A stretch of 64,000 nucleotides of DNA from Nitrosomonas oligotropha. Its GTDB lineage: Bacteria > Pseudomonadota > Gammaproteobacteria > Burkholderiales > Nitrosomonadaceae. The DNA is taken from NCBI RefSeq assembly GCF_900106555.1, contig NZ_FNOE01000004.1, positions 62,001 to 126,000 of the forward strand. The letters run 5' to 3'. The notes under the pieces are model-generated. The model searched no databases and had not been told where the DNA came from. It saw nothing but the letters and a program-made list of their open reading frames with translations. Below are positions 1 to 9,606 of this stretch, one piece after another. The translations under genes and the position numbers were made by a program. Numbering within the stretch: position 1 is the stretch's first letter; every line of letters starts with the position of its first letter.

Positions 1-1526
1 CCTGCTTTATCGTGCATCCGGGAATCATCGGAGACCGCGGCCCTGCCGCGCTCGATTGGGCGATTATGCTGGATCGGCAAGAATGGGGGGTTACCGTATT
101 GCAAGCCAATGCGGAAATGGATGCGGGCGATATCTGGGCTGCGGAAGTTTTTCCGATGCGGCTGGCCCGCAAAAGCAGCCTGTACCGCCACGAAGTTGTT
201 GAAGCAGCAACACGCGCTGTGCTCACAGCGGTAGCGCGTTTTCAGTCCGGCGCTTATAAACCGGCTCCACTGGACTATTCGCGCGTTGATGTCTACGGCC
301 GCTTGCATACACCCATCCGGCAAACTGACCGCCGTATTGATTGGCAGCGAGACAACACGCGCACCATTGTGAGAAAAATCCATGCTGCCGATGGATTCCC
401 CGGTGTTTTGGATACGCTGCTGGGTGAATCCTATTATTTGTATGATGCATACAGTGAAGAGAATCTGACCGGCACACCCGGAGCGATCATCGCCAAGCGT
501 CACAACGCCATCTGCCGGGCTACCGTGGATGGCGCGGTCTGGATCGGTCATTTGAAACACAAAAAAGACGCTGAATCCACTTTCAAACTGGCCGCCACGA
601 TTGCTTTAAAAGATTATCTTAACGCTGTGCCGGAAATATCTCTTGATCCTTTCACTGCAAAATCTGGCAACACTTACCGGGATATTTGGTTCGAACGAAA
701 GAAAGATGTCGGCTATCTGTATTTTGATTTTTATAACGGCGCCATGGATACCGGACAGTGTGAGCGTTTGCGTAACACTTACTTGCAAGTCGCAGCAAGC
801 GACGTTCGTGTGATCGTGTTGATGGGCGGACCCGATTTCTGGAGCAATGGCATACATCTCAATCATATCGAAAATGCCGACAGTCCCGCCGGCGAGTCCT
901 GGCGCAACATTAATGCCATGAATGATTTGGTGCAGTCAATCATCACCACTGAGCGGCGGCTCACGATCGCGGCGCTGCAAGGCAATGTCGGTGCTGGTGG
1001 CGTGTTTCTATCACTGGCTGCCGATCACATTTTTGCACGCGCCAGTGTCATACTCAATCCGCATTATAAAAGCATGGGAAATCTTTACGGCTCGGAATAT
1101 TGGACTTATTTGCTACCGCGCCGGGTCGATGCATCGTGTGTACACGCATTGACACAAAATCGTTTGCCGGTCAGCGCACAAAAAGCCCGGGATATCGGAT
1201 TGATCGATGATTGCTTTGCTTTAAACCCGGAAGACTTTAAGAAGGAAGTAGTTCGTATTGCTGAAGCGCTTGCTGCAAATCCCGAGTTCGCTTCACTCTT
1301 GCAACAAAAAACACAGCAGCGGCAATTGGATGAACAGCTAAAACCGTTACAAAATTACCGCACTGAAGAACTCCAGCACATGGAACTTAATTTTTACGGC
1401 TTTGACCCCAGTTATCATGTGGCACGTTATCATTTCGTGCACAAAATCCCCTATGGCTGGACACCACGTTATCTCGCACGGCATCGCCGCCTCTCAGTGC
1501 AGTCCGGTTCAAAAATTCACATATGA
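1..1526 (+). CDS. hoxX: HoxX, hydrogenase maturation protein (5' end outside window)
   Basis: The reading frame is open from the left edge, so the start codon lies outside the window; about 507 codons are present. The N-terminal part is the end of a formyl-tetrahydrofolate-dependent transferase domain (HPGIIGDRGP then LDWAI), followed by its C-terminal barrel. The second half is an enoyl-CoA-hydratase-like (crotonase) domain with the typical GNVGAGGVFLSLAAD stretch. This two-domain order is diagnostic of HoxX, which is known to generate the CO ligand of the [NiFe]-hydrogenase active site from formyl-tetrahydrofolate under aerobic conditions. Hydrogenase genes would be expected upstream, outside the window. 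It ends four bases before the convergent lipoprotein gene and no terminator hairpin is visible between them. The family call is firm. Confidence 0.93.
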   Translation, partial: CFIVHPGIIGDRGPAALDWAIMLDRQEWGVTVLQANAEMDAGDIWAAEVFPMRLARKSSLYRHEVVEAATRAVLTAVARFQSGAYKPAPLDYSRVDVYGRLHTPIRQTDRRIDWQRDNTRTIVRKIHAADGFPGVLDTLLGESYYLYDAYSEENLTGTPGAIIAKRHNAICRATVDGAVWIGHLKHKKDAESTFKLAATIALKDYLNAVPEISLDPFTAKSGNTYRDIWFERKKDVGYLYFDFYNGAMDTGQCERLRNTYLQVAASDVRVIVLMGGPDFWSNGIHLNHIENADSPAGESWRNINAMNDLVQSIITTERRLTIAALQGNVGAGGVFLSLAADHIFARASVILNPHYKSMGNLYGSEYWTYLLPRRVDASCVHALTQNRLPVSAQKARDIGLIDDCFALNPEDFKKEVVRIAEALAANPEFASLLQQKTQQRQLDEQLKPLQNYRTEELQHMELNFYGFDPSYHVARYHFVHKIPYGWTPRYLARHRRLSVQSGSKIHI

Positions 1527-1530
1527 TTTC

Positions 1531-1974
1531 TTAACGTTGACTTGTCTTAGTATCCAGCTTATGAGAATCGACCAGATCGGGATCAAATTCCGGCGGTTTT
1601 TCCGCGGGTGGAATCACTCCGGGGCATTGTTTGATGACTGCCCATTGCTGTATCGCATCATATTCACTCTTTAACTGCGCATATTCAGCTTCCTGTTCTT
1701 TAGTCCCGCCGAGTGCAAATAACGCTGCCCAGGAAAGCGATAAATCGGCACCCAGTATCCATTTATCCTTGGCCGGTGTTTTATCATCCGGCTTACCCGT
1801 CAATTGACTGACTCTGGTTTGAATTCGCTCAATCTCTGCCAGTAATTCGTTGCAATTGTAAGTTTGAAATTGCGCTGGTGAGATATAAGGTGCTTGTTGA
1901 TTCCCCGATGAAGCCACGCAGCCGGATAGTGTAATCGCAACAATAAAAAAAATAGCAGCAATTAATCTCTTCAT
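1531..1974 (-). CDS. Small predicted lipoprotein of unknown function
   Basis: A 147-residue protein with a lipoprotein signal peptide: MKR, a hydrophobic stretch, then lipobox LSGC, so it should be lipid-anchored after cleavage before the Cys. The ATG at 1974 is chosen because a GAGGGAAG Shine-Dalgarno-like sequence precedes it; an in-frame GTG nine bases upstream is the alternative. The mature part has a helical segment (NELLAEIERIQTRVSQL), a short hydrophobic patch (LSLSWAALFAL) and a proline-rich acidic tail. The patch around an Ala/Leu-rich turn may be membrane-associated. I do not recognise a named family. It converges on hoxX with almost no spacer. Confidence 0.75.
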   Translation of the reverse strand: MKRLIAAIFFIVAITLSGCVASSGNQQAPYISPAQFQTYNCNELLAEIERIQTRVSQLTGKPDDKTPAKDKWILGADLSLSWAALFALGGTKEQEAEYAQLKSEYDAIQQWAVIKQCPGVIPPAEKPPEFDPDLVDSHKLDTKTSQR

Positions 1975-2345
1975 AACAACCACTTCCCTCGCAAGTTATT
2001 ACATTGAACCTGACTTGTACACATCCATTGCCATGAATTGTACACCGATATTTGCTCTCGTAAGCTCGCATTATGGATTTGAGTACAGCAACGAATGTGT
2101 TATCGATTTTATAGACAAGATGGACAAAACCAATAAATCCAAACAGATTTAAGAGCAATCTGCTTCTTTGATATATTGAGAGTAAGGAGTTTCACAAACC
2201 CTGATTATCGGAAGCGCTTGGCAATCATTGACCTGAGTTATTTGCGCTCATTGCTGGTAACGCATGTATGAATTACTTTAAATGCAGGAAACAAAAAAGC
2301 CACAGAGAAAATCTTATCTCCGTGGCTTCTAAAATTTGCTTCTAA
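1975..2345. other. Intergenic region between two minus-strand genes
   Basis: About 370 bases without a convincing gene. The right end holds the terminator of the PEP-CTERM gene; the left end should hold the promoter of the lipoprotein gene. The minus-strand open frame running through here overlaps the lipoprotein gene out of frame and has no codon-usage or domain support. Confidence 0.5.
2288..2326 (-). terminator. Rho-independent terminator of the PEP-CTERM gene
   Basis: Read on the minus strand, the arm GCCACGGAGA (2326-2317) pairs with TCTCTGTGGC (2308-2299) through ten base pairs including one G-U, with an 8-nt loop. It is followed immediately by TTTTTTG. It lies about 20 bases after the stop codon of the minus-strand gene, as an intrinsic terminator should. 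Confidence 0.85.
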
Positions 2346-3224
2346 TTACACTGCGCTACGGCGGCGTGCTGAGAAACCGATCAAACCAAGACCAGCCAGT
2401 AACATTGCATAGGTTTCTGGTTCTGGAACGGCCATAATGTATTCATAACCGAAAGATGCTGATTGACCATTAGCAATGGCGCCCAGATCATAGGCCAGGT
2501 TAATTGAACTGTCTGCAAAACCATAATTACCAACTGCTTGAGCAGCTGCTAACATTGCAGCAGGATCAACTGGGCTGCAGCAGCTGAATGGATCGATATA
2601 CGAAGCAATATTGAATGCCGATGCACTGGTTGTGTTAGCCAGGGTTAACGACCATCCATCCAAGCTGGTAGCTCTTACAGCAGATGCATTTCCTAGCCCC
2701 AGAATTTCGTTTGTTGTGCCAAATCCGAAGCCAGCTGGAACACCTTGGTCAGCATCGATACCAACGCCCCATTGCACACCGGTTGCATTAGCACCGGTGT
2801 TGTTGGTCAATTGAATTTGAACAGCTACGTGACCACTTGCTGGAACACTGACTGTCTCAACCAGACTCCAGCCGCCACCGCCACCGCCAAGATTGGTAAC
2901 AACGGAAATGCTGCCACCTACACCAAAAGCAGTCGTTGCTAATGGATTGTTACCGGCCACTGAATCAGCAACAGCAACAGATCCGCCGTTGGCATTGAGT
3001 GACCAGTTGGATGCAAATGTGCCCAGATTAACAAATTCTCTGCCGTTGAAGCTTAAGCCGAGTGCGCCAGCAGGTGAGAAATAACCTGCATCATCAATCG
3101 TTGCGGAAGTAGTACCAAAACCGCTGATTACGGTTGGAGCAGCTTGTACTGCAGAAACAAACGAACCGCATAAAGCGATTGCTACAACTTGTGCCAGGCA
3201 ATTTTTTCTCAATTCGAATTTCAT
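2346..3224 (-). CDS. PEP-CTERM sorting-domain exported protein
   Basis: 292 residues. An N-terminal signal peptide with a hydrophobic core ends near VQAAP. The C-terminus is a textbook PEP-CTERM sorting signal: VPEPETYAMLLAGLGLIGF followed by the basic cluster SARRR. Such proteins are exported and then recognised by an exosortase (EpsH/XrtA type), which removes the C-terminal helix; they usually accompany exopolysaccharide production. The central region is rich in Gly, Asn, Ser and Thr and probably forms beta structure (NNTGANATGVQWGVGIDAD). The ATG has a good GGAG site seven bases upstream. No exosortase or EPS gene is visible in this window, so the sorting machinery must be elsewhere. Its substrate or ligand is unknown. 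Confidence 0.9.
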   Translation of the reverse strand: MKFELRKNCLAQVVAIALCGSFVSAVQAAPTVISGFGTTSATIDDAGYFSPAGALGLSFNGREFVNLGTFASNWSLNANGGSVAVADSVAGNNPLATTAFGVGGSISVVTNLGGGGGGWSLVETVSVPASGHVAVQIQLTNNTGANATGVQWGVGIDADQGVPAGFGFGTTNEILGLGNASAVRATSLDGWSLTLANTTSASAFNIASYIDPFSCCSPVDPAAMLAAAQAVGNYGFADSSINLAYDLGAIANGQSASFGYEYIMAVPEPETYAMLLAGLGLIGFSARRRSAV

Positions 3225-3581
3225 AATTAACTCCTTAAATTTATCGGTGCAACATAAAATAGTTGTTAGAATCTTCGCTCTTCACAACCAACTTAAATCT
3301 CAAACCACCCATTAATCAATTAAACTTTGTATGTTTCAATGCAAAATTTATTTAACGATTACAGCGTGTTCCATTATAGGTTTGAATTTTTTTAAGTACA
3401 TAGAACATCTTTCCCTTTTTATTAGTACATGTGTACTGCAATTGTCACGCCGTAATATTCACTATTTCGCACTGTTTTAAATTTGTGCAGAACTAAATTT
3501 TGTTTTAGTTAACGCCGTGATAATCTTCGTTATGCAAAGCAACAGCAATCCACTTCCGATGATTTATAACTATCACCGCCA
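3225..3581. other. Divergent AT-rich intergenic region
   Basis: About 357 bases separate the divergent PEP-CTERM gene (minus) and TraB-family gene (plus). It is clearly AT-rich and must hold both promoters. I saw no convincing -24/-12 element, operator or RNA gene by eye, and no open frame worth calling. Confidence 0.5.
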
Positions 3582-4826
3582 ATGACCACACTAGAAGAAC
3601 AAACTACTACTGCATCAACCGGCAAATGTGACACGCAAGACGAACCGATCAAGATTGTCAAAACCGGCAACGGCAGCATTACATTACTGGGAACCGCGCA
3701 TGTTTCAAAAGCCAGTGCGGATAAGGTTCAAGAGCTGATCGCCACCGGACAATACGATGCAGTGGCGGTTGAGTTATGCCCAAGCCGTCATAAAGCCATC
3801 GTGAATCCGGACGCGATGGCTAAAATGGATTTATTCCAAGTGATCAAAAACGGTCAAGCGAGCATGGTCGCGGCCAGCCTCGCATTAGGCGCATTCCAGC
3901 AGCGCATGGCGGAGCAATTCGGGATTGAGCCGGGAGCGGAGATGCGGGTTGCCATCAAGGATGCGCAAGCGGCACAATTACCGGTGTTGCTGATTGACCG
4001 CGAAATCGGCACGACCATGAAACGGATTTATCACAGCGTGCCATGGTGGAAACGCATCAACATATTTGCCGGTTTGATTGCCAGTGTTATCAGTCAGGAG
4101 AAATTCAGCGCGGCGGAAATCGAAAAACTGAAAGAAGGTGATGTATTGGAAAGTTCTTTTTCGCAATTCGCGGAAGATGAAAAAGATTTGTTCCGTCCGC
4201 TGATCAGTGAACGGGATGAATACATGGCCGCGCGGCTCATCAAAGAATGCCGGGAGAACAATTACCAGCACATTTTAGCCGTGGTCGGCGCCGGTCATTT
4301 GAATGGCATGGCCAGGCAATTCGAAGAGCATCTTATGGATAATCCGGACGAGCGCATTGCACAACTGGACAACATCCCGCCACCATCACCGTGGCTCAAG
4401 CTCATCCCCTGGTTGATTGTTGTATTCATCTTGGCGGGCTTCGTCATCGGCTTTATGCAAAGCCCGGATATCGGCATCAGCATGGTCATGGATTGGGTGC
4501 TGATAACCGGCGGATTGTCCGCAGTGGGGACAGCCATCGCTTTTGCACATCCGCTGTCCATTCTAAGCGCTTTCCTGGCGGCTCCCTTCACAACGCTGCA
4601 TCCTGCCATCGGCGCCGGAATGGTCGTAGCGGCTGTTGAAGCCTATTTGCGCAAGCCCAAGGTCAGTGATTTTAACCGGCTCAGAACCGATACAACCAGC
4701 TTAAAAGGCTGGTGGAGTAATCAAGTCACACGAATTTTATTAATTTTCATTTTTTCGTCACTGGGTGCCGCGATCGGCACTTATGTGGCCGGATTCCGGA
4801 TTTTCGAGCAACTGAGCAGCAGTTAA
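3582..4826 (+). CDS. TraB/PrgY-family membrane protein
   Basis: 414 residues. The N-terminal two-thirds is a TraB/GumN-type domain: LLGTAHVSKASADKV near residue 30 carries the conserved GTAHVS motif, VAVELCPSRH follows, and the VVGAGHLNGM motif lies near residue 230. The last 150 residues contain about four hydrophobic segments (WLIVVFILAGFVIGF, WVLITGGLSAVGTAIAF and others) that anchor it in the inner membrane. Family members include the enterococcal pheromone-shutdown protein PrgY and eukaryotic TIKI metalloproteases, so a protease-like activity is possible but unproven for bacterial housekeeping homologues. The ABC exporter gene starts 18 bases downstream, so the two are probably co-transcribed. 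Confidence 0.88.
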   Translation: MTTLEEQTTTASTGKCDTQDEPIKIVKTGNGSITLLGTAHVSKASADKVQELIATGQYDAVAVELCPSRHKAIVNPDAMAKMDLFQVIKNGQASMVAASLALGAFQQRMAEQFGIEPGAEMRVAIKDAQAAQLPVLLIDREIGTTMKRIYHSVPWWKRINIFAGLIASVISQEKFSAAEIEKLKEGDVLESSFSQFAEDEKDLFRPLISERDEYMAARLIKECRENNYQHILAVVGAGHLNGMARQFEEHLMDNPDERIAQLDNIPPPSPWLKLIPWLIVVFILAGFVIGFMQSPDIGISMVMDWVLITGGLSAVGTAIAFAHPLSILSAFLAAPFTTLHPAIGAGMVVAAVEAYLRKPKVSDFNRLRTDTTSLKGWWSNQVTRILLIFIFSSLGAAIGTYVAGFRIFEQLSSS

Positions 4827-4844
4827 ATCACGAGTATCGTAACC

Positions 4845-6701
4845 ATGTTCGGCTTCTTCGAGCGCTTGATCGACCCGTACCCGCCGGAGCACCCCGCCGA
4901 ACCGCCGCAGGGGCTGTATCAATTCTGCCGCCACTATATTCGCGGCATTGAGCGTTATCTGGTATTACTGGCGTTGCTGACCACACTTTTGGCCATCAGT
5001 GAAGCGATGCTCTACAGCCTGGTCGGGCAGATGGTCGATTGGCTGGCGGAAAAGAAAACCGGGTATTTTCTCGAAAGCGAATGGCCAACGCTGCTGAGCA
5101 TGTCGATCTTCATTCTGGTATGGATTCCACTATTGGTGTTATCACACGCTTTAGTGATCAACCAGTTGTTAATGGGTAATTTCCCGATGCGCGTGCGCTG
5201 GCTATCGCATCGTTATCTGCTTAACCAAAGCTACGCATTTTTTCAGCATGAATTCAGCGGGCGGATTGCCGCCAAAGTCATGCAGACCGCCCTGTCGGTG
5301 CGCGAAACCGTGCTAAAACTGCTCGATGTCATTTTGTTCGTCATCATTTATCTCGCCACAACCCTACTGTTAGTGCTCAATGCCGATCCTTATCTGTGTT
5401 TGCCGATCGTGGCCTGGTTGATTTTATACATCGGCATACTGTTGTATTTTGTACCGCGCTTAAAACGCATCTCCACATTACAAGCCGATGCGCGCGCGTT
5501 GATGACCGGGCGCATCGCCGACAGCTACACCAATATTCTGACACTTAAACTGTTCTCTCAGAGCCAGCGGGAATCGGCCTACGCGCAGGCCGGGATGGAA
5601 GAATTCATGGCCACGGTCTATCCGCAAATGCGCTTGGCGACCGGTCTGAATTTCAGTGTTTGGACCATCAACATGCTGATGGTCTTCGCGACCGGCGCGC
5701 TGGGGCTCGCAATCTGGCTGCAAGGCGGCATCGGTCCTGGCGCGATCGCGATCGTCATGAGCTTGGCGATCCGGATGACGGGCATGTCGCATTGGATCAT
5801 GTGGGAAGTGAATGCATTGTTTGAAAATATGGGCACCGTGCAAGACGGCATCAACACCATTTCCAAACCGCAGCGTGTCACGGATGCGCCGGATGCCAAA
5901 GAACTCACTGTCGCGCAAGGCGCGATCGATTTTAATCACGTCGTTTTTTCGTATCACCCGGAACAACCGGAATCGCTGCGTATTTTCTCCGGTCTCAGTT
6001 TGCATATCGCCGCTGGCGAGAAAGTCGGCATCGTCGGTCGCTCGGGCGCGGGCAAATCGACTTTCGTCAATCTGCTGCTGCGTTTTTACGATACCCAGCA
6101 AGGCGACATCACCATCGACGGGCAGGATATCCGCACCGTCACGCAGGATAGTTTGCGCGCCAACATCGCCATGGTAACGCAGGATACTTCGCTGCTGCAT
6201 CGCTCGGTACGTGACAACATTCTATTCGGTAGACCGGATGCCAGCGACGCGCAAATGATCGCCGCCGCCAAACAAGCACAAGCGCATGAATTCATCCTGG
6301 GATTACGCGACATCAAAGGCCGCACCGGCTACGATGCGCACGTCGGCGAACGCGGCGTGACGCTCTCCGGCGGGCAACGGCAACGCATCGCCATCGCCCG
6401 CGTGCTGCTCAAAAACGCCCCCATTCTGGTGCTGGATGAAGCCACATCGGCGCTGGATTCCGAAGTCGAAGCCGGTATCCAGCAAAGCCTGTATCAACTG
6501 ATGGAAGGTAAAACCGTCATCGCCATCGCGCATCGCTTGTCGACCATCGCGGCAATGGACCGGCTCATCGTTTTCGATAAGGGTCAGATTGTCGAACAAG
6601 GCAGTCACGCCAAACTCATCGCCAACAATCAGCTTTACGCGCAATTGTGGGATCATCAATCGGGCGGTTTTCTAGGATTGCTGGAAAACGAACGCACATG
6701 A
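4845..6701 (+). CDS. ABC exporter, fused membrane and ATPase domains
   Basis: 618 residues, the usual length of a homodimeric ABC half-exporter. The first ~330 residues form a six-helix type-1 exporter membrane domain (for example YLVLLALLTTLLAISEAM, LWIPLLVLSH-like and IYLATTLLLVLNAD segments). The nucleotide-binding domain has all motifs: Walker A GRSGAGKST near residue 397, signature LSGGQRQRIA near 506, Walker B ILVLDEATSALD near 527, and H-loop AIAHRLST near 562. It should export a lipid or hydrophobic substrate across the inner membrane; the substrate cannot be read from sequence. It follows the TraB-family gene by 18 bases. No homologous second half-transporter is adjacent. Confidence 0.92.
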   Translation: MFGFFERLIDPYPPEHPAEPPQGLYQFCRHYIRGIERYLVLLALLTTLLAISEAMLYSLVGQMVDWLAEKKTGYFLESEWPTLLSMSIFILVWIPLLVLSHALVINQLLMGNFPMRVRWLSHRYLLNQSYAFFQHEFSGRIAAKVMQTALSVRETVLKLLDVILFVIIYLATTLLLVLNADPYLCLPIVAWLILYIGILLYFVPRLKRISTLQADARALMTGRIADSYTNILTLKLFSQSQRESAYAQAGMEEFMATVYPQMRLATGLNFSVWTINMLMVFATGALGLAIWLQGGIGPGAIAIVMSLAIRMTGMSHWIMWEVNALFENMGTVQDGINTISKPQRVTDAPDAKELTVAQGAIDFNHVVFSYHPEQPESLRIFSGLSLHIAAGEKVGIVGRSGAGKSTFVNLLLRFYDTQQGDITIDGQDIRTVTQDSLRANIAMVTQDTSLLHRSVRDNILFGRPDASDAQMIAAAKQAQAHEFILGLRDIKGRTGYDAHVGERGVTLSGGQRQRIAIARVLLKNAPILVLDEATSALDSEVEAGIQQSLYQLMEGKTVIAIAHRLSTIAAMDRLIVFDKGQIVEQGSHAKLIANNQLYAQLWDHQSGGFLGLLENERT

Positions 6702-6776
6702 CACCGGCACAGTCACTTCCGTAGTGCCAAACTAACGCATAATTCCCCGTTTATTCCAAGCTGTCAGACAGAAATA

Positions 6777-6794
6777 TCAGGATTACAATCCTGA
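6777..6794. promoter_or_regulatory. Palindrome upstream of TBDR-1
   Basis: A perfect inverted repeat, TCAGGATT-AC-AATCCTGA, about 52 bases before the TBDR-1 start. The tight spacing and position suggest a dimeric repressor or activator operator rather than a terminator, since no T-run follows. A related AGGAT/ATCCT palindrome lies upstream of TBDR-2. Function is inferred only. Confidence 0.4.
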
Positions 6795-6846
6795 ATCCCA
6801 TGGTTTTGCGCGCAAAAAATTTCTTATCAAAGCACCCTGTACGTTC

Positions 6847-8826
6847 ATGATCGCGACTTCAAATCAACGAGTAACGCATTTAACTTGGATTCGGCTGCTG
6901 CTTTTTCTCTCATTCTCAGCTACGACTGCGGTCACGGCACAAAATATGCCGCTGAAACAAGATATTTCCGACGCTTCACTTGTCGAATTGATGAGTACGA
7001 AAATATCGACTGTTTCACGCAAACCGCAAACCTTGAGCGACACACCTGCGGCGGTTTTTGTCATTTCTCAGGAAGATATCCGCCGCGCCAGCGCCAATAG
7101 CATTCCCGAGCTGCTGCGCATGGCACCCGGCTTATCCGTGGCGCGCATCGATGCGAACAAATGGTCGGTGACCTCTCGCGGATACAGCGGCCGCTTTGCC
7201 GACGACTTGCTGGTGATGATCGATGGCCGTACGGTCTACTCTCCGTTGTTTGCCGGAACATTCTGGGAAACACTGGATCTTCCGCTGGAAGATATCGAAC
7301 GTATCGAAGTCATCCGCGGACCGGGCGGCACCATTTGGGGCGCGAATGCCGCCAATGGCGCGATCCATATCATCACCAAGCATGCCAGAACCACGCAAGG
7401 CAATTTAATCACCTCGGGTGGCGGTAGCGAAGAGCGAGGATTCGCCACGCTGCGCCACGGCGGAAAAATCGGGGAAAGCTTTTTCTACCGCTTCTTCACC
7501 AAAGGATTCACTCGCGATAACAGCTTTAGTCCGAGTGGAGCCAACGACAGCTAGCGCATAAGAACGGCCGGTTTTCGCGCCGATTGGGATATCAACGACA
7601 GCAACGCCGTGACTTTTCAAGGCCAGTATTACGGCGGCAAAGCGGGGCAAAACACTGCTTTCATCAATCCTGCGGAACCCGAGTCTGCCATTACACGCGC
7701 GGAAGACGCCAATTTGGCCGGCGGACATGCGCTGGTGCGCTGGCAGCGCACTACGAGCGAGCGTTCGAATACCGCACTACAAGTGTATTATGATCGCACG
7801 CATCGCAACGAACTATCTTTCCGGGAAACCCGCCAGACCGTCGATGTAGATTTTCAACATCGCTTCCCGTTGGTAGTCCCTTTTATTCCAGTGCAACCGG
7901 ATATCGTCTGGGGTGGCGGTTATCGCTGGACCGTCGATCACTTGGGGACTGGATTGCCGATCTCCTTCGACCCTATCAGGCGCGGCTTGCAAACCGGCAA
8001 TGTCTTCGCTCAGGCAGACGTGCCGCTGGTAGAAGACCGGTTAAAACTGACGGCAGGGATTAAATTTCTCGATCACACTTACACACACGGAAATTTCTTA
8101 CCCAATGCCCGTTTGCTGTGGACACCCGATGCTAAACAGTCTTTCTGGGCGTCCGCAACCCGCTCGATACGCTTGCCGTCCCGCTTTGAACGCGACGGCA
8201 ATCAGTTGATCCGGGACGGCGCGGAATTTATTCGCTTAATCAGCAATCCGCATCTGCTGGCCGAGACCCTGTGGGGATTCGAAACCGGTTACCGGCGTCA
8301 GATCACATCCGATCTGTCGGTCGACATTGCGGGATTCTTCAACGACTATGATCATTCCTCCAGTGAATCGGAAGTTGCACCGGCAACGATTCAGATAATG
8401 GATCAGCGTCACACGCACATTTTCGGTTTTGAGGTTTACAGTCAATGGAATGCATTTGATCGGTTGCGTTTCATGCCCAGCTATAGCCACTTGCAAGTGA
8501 GGAACATGGTACCGCTGGGCCAGGAAGCCGAATCGGGCGGAGATCCCAAGCATCAATTCACCCTGCGCACGCAATTGGACTTGGTCAAGAACGTTGAACT
8601 GGATGCTTTTTTCCGTCACATCGATAAATTACCGGGTCTGAGGGTGGCCAGTTATCAGGCGCTGGATTTGCGATTGGCGTGGAAACCCAAATCGAACGTG
8701 GAATTTTCCGTGATTGGACAAAACTTACTGCAATCACACCATCAGGAATTCGCACCGGAGTTGATCCGGACGATGCCGGTCCAAATTCAACGCGGTGTTT
8801 TTGGCCGGTTTACTTTGCGTTTCTAA
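6847..8826 (+). pseudogene. TonB-dependent receptor TBDR-1, interrupted by an in-frame amber codon
   Basis: The full frame spans 660 codons and encodes an outer-membrane TonB-dependent receptor: signal peptide, linker LVELMSTKISTVSRK, plug domain (QEDIRRASANSIPELLRMAP, IERIEVIRGPGGTIWGANA) and a long beta-barrel ending ...RGVFGRFTLRF with the terminal Phe typical of Bam substrates. A TAG at 7552-7554 splits it; the frame is unchanged on both sides. In the paralogues the aligned position is Trp (NDAWHQARGGFR, NDQWHSARGGFR), so a single TGG to TAG change explains the break. Without suppression only a 235-residue plug fragment would be made; the barrel portion has an internal GTG at 7609 but no signal peptide. 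The YfiR gene follows by 12 bases. Confidence 0.88.
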
Positions 8827-8838
8827 CAATATCGCACG

Positions 8839-9420
8839 ATGACGGCATTGCTTACGTTATTCATTCATCACTTTTGCAGGATATTCGTATCCAGAACACC
8901 TTATGCAAAATTTGGGATGATGTTCTATATCGCAAGCATCGGCTTCACAGCGGATGTACAGGCGGACGAAGCGGCTGAATATATGCTAAAAGCCGCTTTT
9001 TTGTATAACTTCGCGATCTTCACCACCTGGCCCGACCGCACCACGGATAATTTTAACCTCTGTATTTACGGAAAAGATCCTTTCAACCAGGATCTCGACT
9101 CATTAATGCGGAAAAAGCATATCAATGACCGCAAAGTGATCATCCATAGAATCAATACCATTGACCGCCTCAGTCAATGCCAGCTGGTATTTATTTCCCG
9201 CGCCGCGATCGGCGATTTAGCGGATATCATCGATGACCTGAAAGATAAGCCAGTCCTGACCGTGGCGGATAGCCCCGGTGTAAGCCAGCAAGGTGTTGTA
9301 CTCAACATGAATGTCAAAGATGACAAGATCACATTCGAGGCCAATCTGACAATGGCCAGAAAAGCAGGATTGAGCTTAAGTTCTCAATTGCTGCGCCTCG
9401 CCACCAAAGTACAGCAGTAA
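8839..9420 (+). CDS. YfiR-family (DUF4154) periplasmic protein, paired with TBDR-1
   Basis: 193 residues with an N-terminal hydrophobic export segment ending near DVQADEAAEY. The mature part shows the YfiR signature: YMLKAAFLYNFAIFTTWP, then LCIYGKDPF, CQLVFISRAA, PVLTVADSPG and a C-terminal ITFEANLTMARKAGLSLSS block. Two Cys (in NLCIYG and SQCQLVF) are conserved across the copies here. YfiR of Pseudomonas is a periplasmic repressor of the diguanylate cyclase YfiN. The gene starts 12 bases after TBDR-1 and is intact although its partner receptor is interrupted. No YfiN-type protein follows directly. Confidence 0.87.
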   Translation: MTALLTLFIHHFCRIFVSRTPYAKFGMMFYIASIGFTADVQADEAAEYMLKAAFLYNFAIFTTWPDRTTDNFNLCIYGKDPFNQDLDSLMRKKHINDRKVIIHRINTIDRLSQCQLVFISRAAIGDLADIIDDLKDKPVLTVADSPGVSQQGVVLNMNVKDDKITFEANLTMARKAGLSLSSQLLRLATKVQQ

Positions 9421-9426
9421 CAAAAG

Positions 9427-9477
9427 CCGCAATCCATCCAACATTTCATCGATTACAAACGCAATCGGTTATTGCGG
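9427..9477 (+). terminator. Possible hairpin after the first YfiR gene
   Basis: Outer arms CCGCAAT (9427-9433) and ATTGCGG (9471-9477) enclose a second stem CGATT/AATCG (9450-9454, 9463-9467). It starts seven bases after the YfiR stop codon, and ATTGGTTTT follows. The U-tract is poor, so this may be a weak terminator or only an mRNA-stabilising fold. Confidence 0.3.
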
Positions 9478-9523
9478 ATTGGTTTTATCAATGAAAGTTT
9501 TTAAACGAATACTTCAAATAGAA

Positions 9524-9537
9524 TAGGATAAATCCTA
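9524..9537. promoter_or_regulatory. Palindrome upstream of TBDR-2
   Basis: TAGGAT-AA-ATCCTA, a perfect 6-bp inverted repeat about 70 bases before the TBDR-2 start. It shares the AGGAT...ATCCT core with the palindrome before TBDR-1, but with a two-base rather than four-base gap. A shared regulator is possible; the match could also be chance. Confidence 0.3.
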
Positions 9538-9606
9538 CTTTTCTTCTTTTTGATTTTCAGTTTCGCATGCTTTAATCTCAGAATTTAAGAACCCACCCAG
9601 CTGATC

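Noticed and set aside
5478-6200. Long minus-strand open frame opposite the ABC exporter
   Set aside because: It mirrors the exporter coding strand, has no recognisable domain and no ribosome site; the plus-strand protein is fully supported.
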